A stretch of 64,000 nucleotides of DNA from AB-137-C09 sp964458185 (GCA_964458185.1 CAYWFG010000005.1:1-64000), one strand, 5' to 3'. Shown: positions 53,037 through 63,201, numbered from the stretch's first letter. Notes: generated by a model from the sequence alone, not told the origin. Numbers and translations are program-made.

Positions 53037-53788
53037 GTTTACAGGTGTTTACACCCGCAAACGTACCGTCTCATGTTGCTGTCATCATGGATGGCAACGG
53101 TCGATGGGCAAGATCTCGCAATCTACCGCGTCTTGAAGGTCATCGTCGTGGTGCAGATGTAGCACGAAACATTGTCGAATGGGCAGCAGATGCTGATATT
53201 CGCCAACTTTCATTGTATGCATTCTCTACCGAAAATTGGGAACGCCCACAAGATGAGGTCAATGGTCTCATGGCATTACTCGCCACCATGCTAACCGCTC
53301 AACTGAACAACATGCGTAAAAAAGGCGTTCGTTTACGTATCTTAGGTGATCTATCTGCCTTACCAAAAATAACCCGCGCCGTTATTCAACGTGCCGTCAC
53401 AGCAACGGCTGATGGCAAGCGAATTGATTTTATTCTTTGTCTTAATTATGGTGGTCAGCAAGAAATTATTGCTGGCGCACGCATGCTTGCCCGTCAGTTT
53501 CATGATGGCAAAATCACCGCAGAAGCATTAGAGGCACTACGCCCCGAAGATTTCCGTCGCTTATTGTGGCGCGATGTGTTGATGCCCGTTGATTTGCTGA
53601 TTCGTACAGGTGGAGAATACCGTATCTCTAACTTTCACCTTTGGGATGCTGCCTATGCTGAATTGTATTTCAGTGAGGTGTTTTGGCCTGACTACAGCAA
53701 AGAAGCCTTTTACTCTGCCATTGCAGCCTACACCGAACGCGAACGACGTTTTGGTCGAACTTCAGCACAAATACAAGGTGAGGTCTGA
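53033..53788 (+). CDS. uppS: Undecaprenyl diphosphate synthase
   Basis: The 251-residue cis-prenyltransferase makes the C55 carrier lipid used by MraY and MurG. Marks are HVAVIMDGNGRWARSRNLPRLEGHRRGAD, SLYAFSTENWERP and LIRTGGEYRISNFHLWDAAYAELYF. In the usual RTGGExRxSNF motif the residues are intact. The start is TTG at 53033, overlapping the frr stop (TTGA); a GTG at 53045 is an alternative. Confidence 0.96.
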   Translation: MSLQVFTPANVPSHVAVIMDGNGRWARSRNLPRLEGHRRGADVARNIVEWAADADIRQLSLYAFSTENWERPQDEVNGLMALLATMLTAQLNNMRKKGVRLRILGDLSALPKITRAVIQRAVTATADGKRIDFILCLNYGGQQEIIAGARMLARQFHDGKITAEALEALRPEDFRRLLWRDVLMPVDLLIRTGGEYRISNFHLWDAAYAELYFSEVFWPDYSKEAFYSAIAAYTERERRFGRTSAQIQGEV

Positions 53789-53790
53789 TT

Positions 53791-54588
53791 ATGAGTGAGT
53801 TGAAACTACGGATCATTACAGGTGCAGGCTTGTTTTCTTTTGCCATGCTGTGGTTGTTTTGGATGCCAGAGCCATGGTTTGTTGCTGTGCTGGCATTGAT
53901 CGGTTTTGCTGCCTCAAAAGAATTGTTAAACATGTTGAGTATGCCAGAAGAACGCTTCTTTTTGGCAATAGCTGCGCTTGCTTGGCTTGGTTTATGGTTG
54001 GCAGTTCCTATTGCCGTGGTCATACTAGGCGTGATGGTTTTTTGGTCATTTTTCACCCTCATATTTGTCCGCAATGCCAACGGCTTGCCTGTGGCAATGA
54101 GCCGTTTGGCATGGTCACAGTGGATGATGGTATGGTTGATGTTATTTGCTTGGTCACTGGTTGATATGCATGGTCGAGATCATGGTTCATGGCTTGTCGG
54201 TGGCACCTGTGCAGGGGTATGGGCAGCAGATATTGCTGCTTATTTCACAGGGAAACGCTGGGGTAAACACAAGCTTTGCCCCGCTGTTAGTCCAGGTAAA
54301 ACCATTGAAGGTATTGTGGGTGGTCTTATTGGCGGTACTGTTACAGCCATGACTGTTTGGCTATGGGGCTTGGATGCATCGTGGTGGATGGCATTGCCAT
54401 TGGCTGTATTATTGGTGTGCTGTGCGGTACTGGGTGATTTGAACGAATCAGCATTAAAGCGCGCTGTTGGTGTAAAAGACAGTGGTACGATACTGCCGGG
54501 GCATGGTGGTTTACTGGATCGGATGGATGCATTATTACCTGCCATTCCTATGGTTGCTGTGTTATCGCCATGGTGTTTAGGCGTATGA
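53791..54588 (+). CDS. cdsA: Phosphatidate cytidylyltransferase CdsA
   Basis: The 265-residue membrane enzyme makes CDP-diacylglycerol for phospholipid synthesis. It has about seven transmembrane helices and the family signature GDLNESALKRAVGVKDSGTILPGHGGLLDRMDAL near the C-terminus, plus DIAAYFTGKRWGKHKLCPAVSPGKTIEG. It follows uppS by 2 bp and overlaps dxr (ATGA). Confidence 0.95.
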   Translation: MSELKLRIITGAGLFSFAMLWLFWMPEPWFVAVLALIGFAASKELLNMLSMPEERFFLAIAALAWLGLWLAVPIAVVILGVMVFWSFFTLIFVRNANGLPVAMSRLAWSQWMMVWLMLFAWSLVDMHGRDHGSWLVGGTCAGVWAADIAAYFTGKRWGKHKLCPAVSPGKTIEGIVGGLIGGTVTAMTVWLWGLDASWWMALPLAVLLVCCAVLGDLNESALKRAVGVKDSGTILPGHGGLLDRMDALLPAIPMVAVLSPWCLGV

Positions 54589-55730
54589 AACATATTACTA
54601 TTCTTGGCGCAACGGGTTCCATTGGTCAAAGTACGCTGGATGTAATCAAGCAACATCCCGAGATATTTTCTATTGATACATTGGTGGCTCACCGCAATGT
54701 TGATGGCATGCTCGCCCTGATTGAAAAATGCCATCCACGCTGTGCTATTATGACCGATGATACAGCAGCAAGTGCATTGTTGGCATGCAATAGCAGCACA
54801 ACATTGATTGAATCAGGCATGGATGCTGCCATTGCTGCGGCAAGTGATGATGCTTCAGATACCGTTGTTGCAGCGATGGTGGGGGCAGCGGGTGTGCCAG
54901 CGAGTCTTGCCGCTGTCACCGCAGGGAAAGATGTATGCCTTGCCAATAAAGAGTGTTTGGTGACTGCGGGACGCTTGTTTATGCGCGCAGCAAAAAATCA
55001 CCATGCGCGTATTATTCCTGTAGATTCAGAACATGCAGCCGTTCATCAAGCACTATTAGGGCATGATCGCAGCTCGGTACGGCGTATTATTTTAACGGCA
55101 TCGGGGGGGCCATTTCGTTTGCGTGCCATTGAATCATTGCATAACGTGACACCAGAAGAAGCCATTGCCCACCCCAACTGGGACATGGGGGCGAAGATCA
55201 GTGTTGATTCTGCCACGATGATGAATAAGGCTTTGGAACTTATTGAAGCACGTTGGTTGTTTGATATTGCACCTGAGCAATTGGCAACGGTGATTCATCC
55301 GCAAAGTATTGTGCATGCGATGGTTGAATACACTGATGGTAATGTACTTGCCCAAATGGCAATGCCAGATATGCGTGCGCCGATTGCTTATGCATTGCAA
55401 ATGAATCCTCGCATTGCCTCGGGTGTTCCATGGCTTGAATTAGCGATGGAAGATGATTTATCGTTCTCTGCCATTGATCCTGCGCGTTTTCCTGCCATGA
55501 ATATGGTCGCGCAAGTGATGCGCAGTGATGATGCCCATGCCGTAATTATGAATGCTGCTAATGAAGTTGCCAATGAAGCATTTCGTCAGCGGCGGATTGG
55601 TTTTATGGCGATTGTTGCCTTGGTTGAGCGTGCCTTGGCAGAGATCCCCACCACAACGGTGGATCAATTGGATGATATTTGGGCATTGGATCAGCATACC
55701 CGTATGAAAACTGAGGAGTTTATCCACTGA
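54585..55730 (+). CDS. dxr: 1-deoxy-D-xylulose 5-phosphate reductoisomerase
   Basis: The 381-residue NADPH enzyme is the second step of the MEP isoprenoid pathway, feeding UppS. Marks are ITILGATGSIGQSTLDVI, ALANKECLVTAG-like stretch VCLANKECLV, VDSEHAAVHQAL, TASGGPFR, HPNWDMGAKISVDSATMMNKALELIEA and HPQSIVHAMVEYTDG. The ATG at 54585 overlaps the cdsA stop; the longer in-frame extension lies inside cdsA. Confidence 0.97.
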   Translation: MKHITILGATGSIGQSTLDVIKQHPEIFSIDTLVAHRNVDGMLALIEKCHPRCAIMTDDTAASALLACNSSTTLIESGMDAAIAAASDDASDTVVAAMVGAAGVPASLAAVTAGKDVCLANKECLVTAGRLFMRAAKNHHARIIPVDSEHAAVHQALLGHDRSSVRRIILTASGGPFRLRAIESLHNVTPEEAIAHPNWDMGAKISVDSATMMNKALELIEARWLFDIAPEQLATVIHPQSIVHAMVEYTDGNVLAQMAMPDMRAPIAYALQMNPRIASGVPWLELAMEDDLSFSAIDPARFPAMNMVAQVMRSDDAHAVIMNAANEVANEAFRQRRIGFMAIVALVERALAEIPTTTVDQLDDIWALDQHTRMKTEEFIH

Positions 55731-57091
55731 TGATAGAATTTTTAACTGCAGCGGCAGCATTTATTGTTGCTATTGCCTTGTTGATTGCCATTCATGAATT
55801 TGGGCATTTTATTGTAGCTCGAAAATTAGGGGTGCGGGTTGAGAAATTTTCAGTTGGCTTTGGTCCTTCATTGTTTTCTTGGTACAGCCGTGATGGTGAA
55901 GTCGAATATATTATCGCAGCCATTCCTCTGGGTGGCTATGTAAAAATGCTGGGTGAAAACCCCGATGAACAAAGCGATGATGCGACGAGTAAGTTGAGTG
56001 AAGATGAACTACAACGTGCTTTTCATGTGCAAGCAGTTTGGAAGCGAGCCGCCATTGCTGTTGCGGGCCCTCTTTTTAATTTTATTTTTGCCATTATTGC
56101 TTATATGATTGTTGCTTGGGCGGGGCAACAAGTGATCCCTCCGATGGTGGGTCATATTACGCCTGATTCTATCGCCGAGCAAGCAGGGGTCTTGCCTGGT
56201 GATGTGATTTCGCAAGTGAATCAGCAACCCGTTTATGCTTGGCAACATATTGAAGAAGCACTGAAAGAAACAGTAGGTCGCCCTTTAACACTGGATATTG
56301 ACCGTGCTGGCATGCCCATTCAATTACACATGGATGTGCCAACACCAGAAAAAGATGCCTTGTTAAGCAATATTGGCTATGCGCTGATTGGTTTTGGTGC
56401 AGGGCAACGGGTGTTTGCCAAACGCATAACGCCTGACTCACCTGCGGCACAAGCGGGTTTAAAAGATGGCGATGAAATTATCCGCATGGGTGAATATACC
56501 GTTGATGATGTGCGCAGCCTTATTCATTATGTTCAATCGCATGCTGGCAAGGCAATTACTTTGGGTGTGATGCGCGGTAATTTAAAAATGAACGTGCAGA
56601 TCACCCCCCGAGCGGATAAAAATACGCAAAAAGGGCGCATGGGTGTATTGTTAAGTGCGCAAAACATACAAACCCCAGTGATCTATCGCATGGGTGTTTT
56701 TGAAGGCATGGCGTATGGTTTCACCCGCACTTGGGATATGACCGCACTGACTCTTGAAGTGCTGGGTAAGATGATGGTCAATGCTATTTCACCATCCAAT
56801 CTTGGCGGTCCTATTGCCATTGCGCAAATGGCAGGGCAAACCGCTGAATATGGTGTGATTCCTTATCTTCTTTTTCTTGCGTTGATTTCAGTTAATTTAG
56901 GCGTACTTAATTTATTGCCTGTTCCTATTTTAGATGGTGGTCATTTGACTTATTTAAGCATTGAGGCTTTGCGTGGTCGCCCGTTATCAACAGCAACGAT
57001 GGAAAAAACCCAATTGGTGGGGGTGTTGATGATTGCAGCATTGATGATTTTTGCTTTTTATAATGATATAGCGAGGTTTCTACAAGGATGA
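55730..57091 (+). CDS. rseP: Site-2 intramembrane zinc protease RseP
   Basis: The 453-residue inner-membrane metalloprotease has H22-E-F-G-H26 in the first transmembrane helix, two PDZ domains (about 125-205 and 215-290) and the third zinc-ligand motif NLLPVPILDGGH near residue 400. In E. coli it cleaves RseA to release sigma-E, and clears signal peptides. It overlaps dxr (TGATG) and bamA (ATGA), the conserved order. Confidence 0.96.
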   Translation: MIEFLTAAAAFIVAIALLIAIHEFGHFIVARKLGVRVEKFSVGFGPSLFSWYSRDGEVEYIIAAIPLGGYVKMLGENPDEQSDDATSKLSEDELQRAFHVQAVWKRAAIAVAGPLFNFIFAIIAYMIVAWAGQQVIPPMVGHITPDSIAEQAGVLPGDVISQVNQQPVYAWQHIEEALKETVGRPLTLDIDRAGMPIQLHMDVPTPEKDALLSNIGYALIGFGAGQRVFAKRITPDSPAAQAGLKDGDEIIRMGEYTVDDVRSLIHYVQSHAGKAITLGVMRGNLKMNVQITPRADKNTQKGRMGVLLSAQNIQTPVIYRMGVFEGMAYGFTRTWDMTALTLEVLGKMMVNAISPSNLGGPIAIAQMAGQTAEYGVIPYLLFLALISVNLGVLNLLPVPILDGGHLTYLSIEALRGRPLSTATMEKTQLVGVLMIAALMIFAFYNDIARFLQG

Positions 57092-59403
57092 AGCGTACAC
57101 ATACCCCCGCTTTCTCATGGCTCTTTTTGGTTTGTTTGTGTTTGTTGGCAACGCCATTACAGGCCGCACCATTGACCATTGACAAGGTTCTCTTTGATGG
57201 TAATAAATTTGTTGAAGATGGTGCGATACAAGCAGAAATGGACAGTCATGCAGGTGAAGCATTCAGTCGTAAGCTGTTGAGTAAAGATATTCGTCGGTTG
57301 TACAAAACAGGGTTTTTTTCCAGTATTCAAGCTGAAGGTATAGAAAATAATGGGCAATTAACATTGCATATCAACGTGATTGAAAACCCTGTGGTTGCTC
57401 ACTTTAAAATCAAAGGCAATGATGCTGTAACTGTAAAAGATTTAAAGAAACGCTTAAAAATGAAGAAAGGGCTTATTTTTAGCGACTCTAAATTACGCAT
57501 TGATATGAACATCATTCGTAAGTTGTACATGAAAGATGGTTTTTACCAATTGGCTATTGAAGTAAAGAAAGAACTTTTGAAGGATGGTCGTATTGATGTG
57601 ACGCTTATCTTAGATGAAGGCGCGAAAACCCACGTAGAACAAATTCGTTTTGTCGGTAACAATGCATTCACGGATCAACATTTACGCAGTCAAATTCATG
57701 CCCGTGAAACAGACTTTATGAGTTGGTTCTCTGATCGTGATATTGTAGATAATAAACGCTTTGGTAATGATATTCAAATTCTGGGACAATACTACCAAGA
57801 GCATGGTTATTTGGATGCTAAAGTTAATTCAGCACAATTATCGTTAGCACCAGGGAAAAAAGCTTTTTATCTGACCTTTAATGTGCATGAAGGGCCTGTT
57901 TATACCGTGAACGCGGTTGATTTTAGTGGCGATATTGTGCCAAACAAAAAAACACTCACCGATGCTTTGGCAATGCATGCAGGTGAAGTTTACTCCCTTT
58001 CTGGTTTGCGCAATAGCATACAGAAGTTAACTGAAGTGGTGGGGGATGAAGGTTTTGCTTTTGCCACAGTCACCCCCTTGTTCAAACGCAATCTTGCTGC
58101 CAAAGAAGTCGCTATCACTTTTGATATTCGCAAAGGTCGAGAGGTGTATATTCAGCGCATTGAAATCAGTGGTAATCAAAAAACCAATGATGATGTGATT
58201 CGCAGGGAAATGCGATTGGATGAAAGTTCGCGGTTTTCAGCCAAAGGCATGCGCTTGAGCAAGGAACGTTTAAAACGTTCGCAATTATTTAAAGATGTTC
58301 GTGTCTCTATGCCGTCAGCAGGTGCTGACGATCAAGTAGATTTGAAGATCAAAGTGGAAGAAGACCGCACAGGCTCGTTGATTGTTGGTGCTGGCTTTTC
58401 GCAATTAGAAAAAGTCTTGCTGCGTTTGAAGGTATCTGAAAAAAACTTTATGGGTAAAGGTTACAATACCAATGTAACCCTTGATGCAGGTGCGAAAACT
58501 CAAAATATTAATGCCAGTATTACTGACCCTTACTTTATGGGCAAAGACATCGCAGCAACCCTGCGTATTAACAAAACACAAACACAGCTACAAACAATCA
58601 CCCAATACAAACAAAATAATGTTGGTGGTGGTTTTAATTTCAGCTTTGCCTTGTCGGAGTATGCTTATTACAATATTGGTTACGATTACTTGCGTGCTAA
58701 ATTAACCAATATTCCTACAACAGCATCATTGGTATTGCGTTCACAGCAGGGTATTCAAACCACAGGCGAATTATCGCAAGGCATCTCTTGGGACAGCCGT
58801 GATCGAACGATTGGTGCAACCCGTGGTTTTCAGCATAGTTTGAATGTAAGTGTTGCAGGCATTGGTGGCGCGAATCGTTTTGTTGAATCGGCATTATCCT
58901 TAGCTGCTTATTGGCCATTAAGCGATGACTTCACCTTAAGAACCAAATTAGGCGGACGTGTGATTGCAGGTTATGCAAAAAGAACTGTGCCTATTTATCG
59001 CCGCTATTCCTTAGGCGGCGCGGGTAGTATGCGTGGCTATGATTATTATGGCATATCATTGCGTGATCCAGCTTCTCCGCTTGACCCTGTCGGTGGTGAT
59101 AGGCAGGCAACAGCGTCGCTTGATTTGTTTTTTCCTGTTCCCTATATGGAAACAGCAGGTATTCGCGGCGTTTTTTTTGCCGATGCGGGTACTGTTTGGG
59201 GTTCGGCTAAAGGTGCGGTCGCAGGGATTAATTTGAATGTTGCTGAGAAATTTTCAACCACAAAAATTCGTACCTCTTATGGTTTTGGTCTTGAATGGTC
59301 ATCGCCTGTTGGTCCTATTACCTTGACATGGGGCAAGGCTCAACGGCAACAACCAGGGGATTTAACGCGAACCTTTGAATTTGGCTTGGGGCAATCATTT
59401 TGA
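57088..59403 (+). CDS. bamA: Outer-membrane protein assembly factor BamA
   Basis: The 771-residue Omp85 protein has a signal peptide (cleavage after LQA near residue 27), five POTRA domains (about 28-420) and a 16-strand barrel ending in Phe (EFGLGQSF). The barrel loop-6 motif reads GSMRGY in place of the common VRGY. It inserts beta-barrel proteins into the outer membrane with Skp as periplasmic chaperone, encoded next. Confidence 0.96.
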   Translation: MKRTHTPAFSWLFLVCLCLLATPLQAAPLTIDKVLFDGNKFVEDGAIQAEMDSHAGEAFSRKLLSKDIRRLYKTGFFSSIQAEGIENNGQLTLHINVIENPVVAHFKIKGNDAVTVKDLKKRLKMKKGLIFSDSKLRIDMNIIRKLYMKDGFYQLAIEVKKELLKDGRIDVTLILDEGAKTHVEQIRFVGNNAFTDQHLRSQIHARETDFMSWFSDRDIVDNKRFGNDIQILGQYYQEHGYLDAKVNSAQLSLAPGKKAFYLTFNVHEGPVYTVNAVDFSGDIVPNKKTLTDALAMHAGEVYSLSGLRNSIQKLTEVVGDEGFAFATVTPLFKRNLAAKEVAITFDIRKGREVYIQRIEISGNQKTNDDVIRREMRLDESSRFSAKGMRLSKERLKRSQLFKDVRVSMPSAGADDQVDLKIKVEEDRTGSLIVGAGFSQLEKVLLRLKVSEKNFMGKGYNTNVTLDAGAKTQNINASITDPYFMGKDIAATLRINKTQTQLQTITQYKQNNVGGGFNFSFALSEYAYYNIGYDYLRAKLTNIPTTASLVLRSQQGIQTTGELSQGISWDSRDRTIGATRGFQHSLNVSVAGIGGANRFVESALSLAAYWPLSDDFTLRTKLGGRVIAGYAKRTVPIYRRYSLGGAGSMRGYDYYGISLRDPASPLDPVGGDRQATASLDLFFPVPYMETAGIRGVFFADAGTVWGSAKGAVAGINLNVAEKFSTTKIRTSYGFGLEWSSPVGPITLTWGKAQRQQPGDLTRTFEFGLGQSF

Positions 59404-59498
59404 AAAATAGATTCTTGTGCGATCACGGATGCGCACAGAATAACTTGAAAAGAACAAAACTATGCCTATCATCACGGCAGTTTTTGAGTGGAGTTTGT

Positions 59499-60026
59499 AT
59501 GTTGAAAAAAACTTTGTTGAATGCTGTTGTGATTGCTTTTGTTTTTGCAATACCAATGATCATCACACCATTAGCGAATGCCGCTGAGTTAACGATTGGT
59601 TATGTTGACTTAAAAGCAGCCATTGAAAATACCAAGCGGTATCAAAATGGTTTTTCCCGTGTTCGTGCATTAAAAGAACAAAAAAAAGCAGAGCTGGATT
59701 CGCTTCGTAAAAGAATTGATCAAGTTGAAAGTGATATCATGGGGCAATCTATGGCAATGTCACCCGATCGCTTGAATAAAAAACAAGCACAACTAAAAGA
59801 GTTGCGTAAGTCTTTTACCCGCAAGCAGCAAGATGCCCAAGAAGAATTGCTAAGCAAGAAAAACGCTTTGGACGAAGGAATCCTGATGAACTTCTATGAA
59901 GTCGTTCGTGCTTATGGCAAAGAAAAACACTACGATATCTTATTGCAAAAGTCTGCCATGTTTTATGCTGACCCTAAATACGACATTACCCCAGTAATCA
60001 CCAAAATACTGGATAAAAAAAAATAA
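59499..60026 (+). CDS. skp: Periplasmic chaperone Skp/OmpH family
   Basis: The 175-residue protein has a signal peptide (MLKKTLLNAVVIAFVFAIPMI ... ANAAEL) and the OmpH pattern GYVDLKAAIENT, a long coiled-coil (about 50-130, rich in Lys/Gln/Glu) and DILLQKSAMFYADPKYDITPVI. The ATG at 59499 with GGAG 5 bases upstream leads directly into the signal peptide; a TTG at 59400 overlapping bamA would place 33 residues before it and is less likely. Confidence 0.9.
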   Translation: MLKKTLLNAVVIAFVFAIPMIITPLANAAELTIGYVDLKAAIENTKRYQNGFSRVRALKEQKKAELDSLRKRIDQVESDIMGQSMAMSPDRLNKKQAQLKELRKSFTRKQQDAQEELLSKKNALDEGILMNFYEVVRAYGKEKHYDILLQKSAMFYADPKYDITPVITKILDKKK

Positions 60027-60030
60027 CAAG

Positions 60031-61053
60031 GTGACGCTAACCACTGTTTCATTGTCGCAATTGATCGCATTGATTGATTGCGACAATGCTATTTCTGTTG
60101 ATCAGATTGCCGTGGATGGTATTGCATCACTGGCAACAGCGAGCAAGACACAATTATCGTTTCTTGCTAATAAGCGTTACAAAAAAGAACTAGAAACGAC
60201 TACTGCCGCAGCCGTTTTGGTTGATGTTCCGACCTATCAGGCATGGGAAAAAGAATCTTTTTCCTGTTCAACACCATTGATTCCCTGCCGTGACCCCTAC
60301 CTTTCTTTTGCTATTGTGCAACGCTTTTTCCACCCTGTACCTGTATCTTCAGGAAAACGACACCCTTCTGCAGTTATTCATCCTGATGCTGTTGTCGCTG
60401 ACGATGCAGATATTGGTGCCTTGGCAGTTATTGGCGAACGAACCACTATCGACAAAGGTTGTATCATTGGTGCGGGTGTAATTATTGGCGATGACTGTAC
60501 TGTGGAAGAAGGCTGTTTGCTTCACCCAAGATCGGTGCTTGCTGATGACTGCCATTTAGGTAAACGGGTGATATTGCAATCAGGTGCAGTGATTGGCTCT
60601 GATGGTTTTGGCTATGCATGGGATGGTTCATCGCACGTTAAAATCCCCCAAACAGGCACCGTTGTATTGCATGATGACGTTGAAGTTGGTGCAAACAGTT
60701 GTATTGATCGCGGCACTCTGGGTGATACTATTATCTACAATCAAGTAAAAATTGATAACTTAGTTCAATTGGCTCATAATGTTCAAGTTGGTGCGATGAC
60801 GGTGATTGTCAGTCAAGCAGGTGTTGCAGGCTCATCGCATATTGGTCAAGGCTGTCAATTAGGTGGGCAAGTCGCTATTGCAGGGCATTTGCGTATTGCC
60901 GATGGCTGTAAAATTGCTGGGCAAAGCGGTGTTATCAATCACTTAGAGAAATCTGGCATCTATGGTGGAACCCCTGCCATACCCCATCGCATGTGGTTAA
61001 AAGGTGTTGCATTGGTCAATCGGCTGCCTGAGCTATTTAAAAAAGTCGGGTAG
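60031..61053 (+). CDS. lpxD: UDP-3-O-acylglucosamine N-acyltransferase LpxD
   Basis: The 340-residue trimeric enzyme is the third step of lipid A synthesis. It has an N-terminal uridine-binding domain (LSFLANKRYKKEL), a left-handed beta-helix of hexapeptide repeats (about 110-300) and the catalytic His in VQLAHNVQVG, with GSDGFGYAWDGSSHVKIPQTG. The start is GTG at 60031, with only a weak ribosome site. Confidence 0.95.
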   Translation: MTLTTVSLSQLIALIDCDNAISVDQIAVDGIASLATASKTQLSFLANKRYKKELETTTAAAVLVDVPTYQAWEKESFSCSTPLIPCRDPYLSFAIVQRFFHPVPVSSGKRHPSAVIHPDAVVADDADIGALAVIGERTTIDKGCIIGAGVIIGDDCTVEEGCLLHPRSVLADDCHLGKRVILQSGAVIGSDGFGYAWDGSSHVKIPQTGTVVLHDDVEVGANSCIDRGTLGDTIIYNQVKIDNLVQLAHNVQVGAMTVIVSQAGVAGSSHIGQGCQLGGQVAIAGHLRIADGCKIAGQSGVINHLEKSGIYGGTPAIPHRMWLKGVALVNRLPELFKKVG

Positions 61054-61128
61054 TTTTCCTTTCACTTTTTTCTTGATATAATGTCTTATTCTATTTTTTC
61101 ATACTATATTTTACACTGAAGGTACTCC

Positions 61129-61572
61129 ATGGAATTATCAATTGACGATATCTTAAGCCATTTACCCCATCGTTATCCTTTTTTATTGGTGGATAAAATT
61201 TTGGATTATGAGGTAGGTGTTTCTATCCGCGCCTTAAAGAATGTCACCATTAATGAACCTCATTTTATGGGGCATTTTCCTGAGTTTCCTGTGATGCCGG
61301 GAGTGTTAATTGTTGAGGCTATGGCACAAGCAGGTGGTATCCTTGCTTTTCAATCTGCGCCTAAAGATGAAGATTATTTGGTCTATTTTACGGGTATTGA
61401 TGGCATTCGCTTTCGTAAGCCAGTAAGGCCAGGTGATCAACTTATCTTTCAGCTAACACGTCTGCGTCGGCGTGGCCATATGTGGAAATTTAAAGGTGAA
61501 GCCTTTGTGGATGAAAAACTGGTTTGCTCAGGCACATTAATGGCAACATTGATGCCAAGAGAAAAGGCATGA
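61129..61572 (+). CDS. fabZ: 3-hydroxyacyl-ACP dehydratase FabZ
   Basis: The 147-residue hot-dog enzyme dehydrates 3-hydroxyacyl-ACP in fatty-acid synthesis. The N-terminal LPHRYPFLLVDKILDYE and catalytic HFMGHFPEFPVMPGVLIVEAMAQ (His and Glu) are intact. A 75-bp gap before it includes TATAAT at 61077-61082, so a separate promoter is possible. Overlaps lpxA (ATGA). Confidence 0.97.
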   Translation: MELSIDDILSHLPHRYPFLLVDKILDYEVGVSIRALKNVTINEPHFMGHFPEFPVMPGVLIVEAMAQAGGILAFQSAPKDEDYLVYFTGIDGIRFRKPVRPGDQLIFQLTRLRRRGHMWKFKGEAFVDEKLVCSGTLMATLMPREKA

Positions 61573-62378
61573 CTTGCAGCATACACCCAACGGCTGTGAT
61601 TGCATCGGGTGTAGCACTTGGCGAGCGTGTAGTCATTGGCCCTTTTTGCACCGTGGATTCGGGGGTTTCTATTGGTGATGATACCCATTTGATTTCACAT
61701 GTGGCAATGAGTGGTATTACCCGTGTGGGCGCGGGTAATCGTATATTTCCTTTTTGTAGCATAGGTCATGAACCTCAAGACCTTAAATACCATGGCGAGC
61801 CATCAGAGGTCGTCATCGGTGATCACAATACCATTCGTGAAAATGTCACCATCAACCCTGGTACTGAAGGCGGCGGTATGCTTACCCGTATTGGCAATGG
61901 CAACTTGCTAATGGCTTATGTGCATATTGCCCATGATTGTATTTTAGGCGACCGCATTGTACTGGCAAATGCTGCCACCCTTGCTGGGCATGTATTGATT
62001 GATGATGATGCAATCATTGGTGGTATGTCTGCCATTCATCAATTTCTTCGTATCGGTCGGATGGCGATGATTGGTGGTATGAGTGGGATTGTGAAAGATA
62101 TTCCACCTTATAGTCTCAGTGCAGGCGGTTATCGTCCTGGTCTTGCTGGCTTAAATGTGATTGGTTTAAAGCGTCATGGTCTTTCGCGTGAGCAAATACG
62201 CAGGTTGAAAAACATTTACCGCATTTTATTACAAGGTGTGGGGGGTATGAAGCAACGGTTGCAAGATGCACGCGCTTGTGCCGAGGGCGACGATCATGCG
62301 CTTCATTTGATTGATTTTGTCGCCACCGCTAAGCGTGGAACGACAGTACATCGACGTGATCACGATTCCCGTGACTGA
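61569..62378 (+). CDS. lpxA: UDP-N-acetylglucosamine acyltransferase LpxA
   Basis: The 269-residue trimeric acyltransferase is the first step of lipid A synthesis. It has hexapeptide repeats from residue 4 (IHPTAVIASGVALGERVVIGPFC), the catalytic His in YVHIAHDCILGDRIVLAN, the GSVGQEPQDLK-type stretch SIGHEPQDLKYHGE, and GLNVIGLKRHGLSREQIRRLK. The ATG at 61569 overlaps the fabZ stop. Confidence 0.97.
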   Translation: MTCSIHPTAVIASGVALGERVVIGPFCTVDSGVSIGDDTHLISHVAMSGITRVGAGNRIFPFCSIGHEPQDLKYHGEPSEVVIGDHNTIRENVTINPGTEGGGMLTRIGNGNLLMAYVHIAHDCILGDRIVLANAATLAGHVLIDDDAIIGGMSAIHQFLRIGRMAMIGGMSGIVKDIPPYSLSAGGYRPGLAGLNVIGLKRHGLSREQIRRLKNIYRILLQGVGGMKQRLQDARACAEGDDHALHLIDFVATAKRGTTVHRRDHDSRD

Positions 62379-63201
62379 AGCCACACCATCAATGGGGCTG
62401 ATTGCAGGTCATGGCATGTTTCCTTTAGAGGTGATTGCACAGTTAAAAATGCAAGGCTACAAGGTACACGCCGTTGCCGCTAAAGAAGAAACCGATCCAA
62501 GCATTGAACAACATGCAGACAGTGTGCAATGGCTGCATGTAGGGCAAATTGGTGGCATGATTAAAGCCTTGCAAGGCGCAGGTGTTAATGAAGTCATCAT
62601 GGCAGGAAAAGTTCGTAAATTACATTTATTCCGCAATTTTCGCCCTGACGTGGTAGCACTGAAATCACTGCTTCGATTGCCTGACCGAAAAGATGATACG
62701 TTGATGTTAGAAATCACCCGTTTACTGCATGAAGGTGGTATCCATGTTCGATCTCAAGTCGAATTTGCGGGTGATATGTTGGCAGGGGTAGGGCATTTAT
62801 TTGGTCCAAAGCCCAGCAAAACTGCCTTGCGCGATCTCCCCTTTGGCATTGGGCAAGTTCGTGGTGTTGCCGCATTGGATATTGGTCAAACCATTGTAAT
62901 ACAACAAGGTGCGATGCTCGCCGTTGAAGCGATCGAAGGAACCGACGAAGCTATTCGTCGTGGCGGTGCTTTAGGTAATGGTAAAGCCATGGTGATTAAA
63001 ATTGCCAAGCCCAATCAAGATTTACGCTTTGACGTGCCTGCCATTGGTCCTGATACCTTGCACAGCATGCATGATGCAGGCTGCACCATGATTGCCATTC
63101 AAGCAGGGGCAACTTTATTGATTGAACGTAAAAAGCTCATGACACTGGCAAAACAATTGAAAATTACGGTGTATGGTTTTGAGTTTGCTGCGAGTGAATA
63201 A
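62371..63201 (+). CDS. lpxI: UDP-2,3-diacylglucosamine pyrophosphatase LpxI (DUF1009)
   Basis: The 276-residue protein matches LpxI: MGLIAGHGMFPLEVIAQLKMQGY, GGMIKALQGAGVNEVIMAGKV, and the C-terminal catalytic region AVEAIEGTDEAIRRGG with the essential Asp, followed by KPNQDLRFDVPAIGPDTL. It makes lipid X, replacing LpxH. I use GTG at 62371, overlapping the lpxA stop by 8 bp; ATG at 62392 is the alternative. It is placed between lpxA and lpxB as in Alphaproteobacteria. Confidence 0.93.
   Translation: MTEATPSMGLIAGHGMFPLEVIAQLKMQGYKVHAVAAKEETDPSIEQHADSVQWLHVGQIGGMIKALQGAGVNEVIMAGKVRKLHLFRNFRPDVVALKSLLRLPDRKDDTLMLEITRLLHEGGIHVRSQVEFAGDMLAGVGHLFGPKPSKTALRDLPFGIGQVRGVAALDIGQTIVIQQGAMLAVEAIEGTDEAIRRGGALGNGKAMVIKIAKPNQDLRFDVPAIGPDTLHSMHDAGCTMIAIQAGATLLIERKKLMTLAKQLKITVYGFEFAASE

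Noticed and set aside
59400..59498. N-terminal extension of Skp from TTG 59400
   Set aside because: It would put 33 polar, Cys-containing residues before a clear signal peptide; the ATG at 59499 has a good ribosome site.
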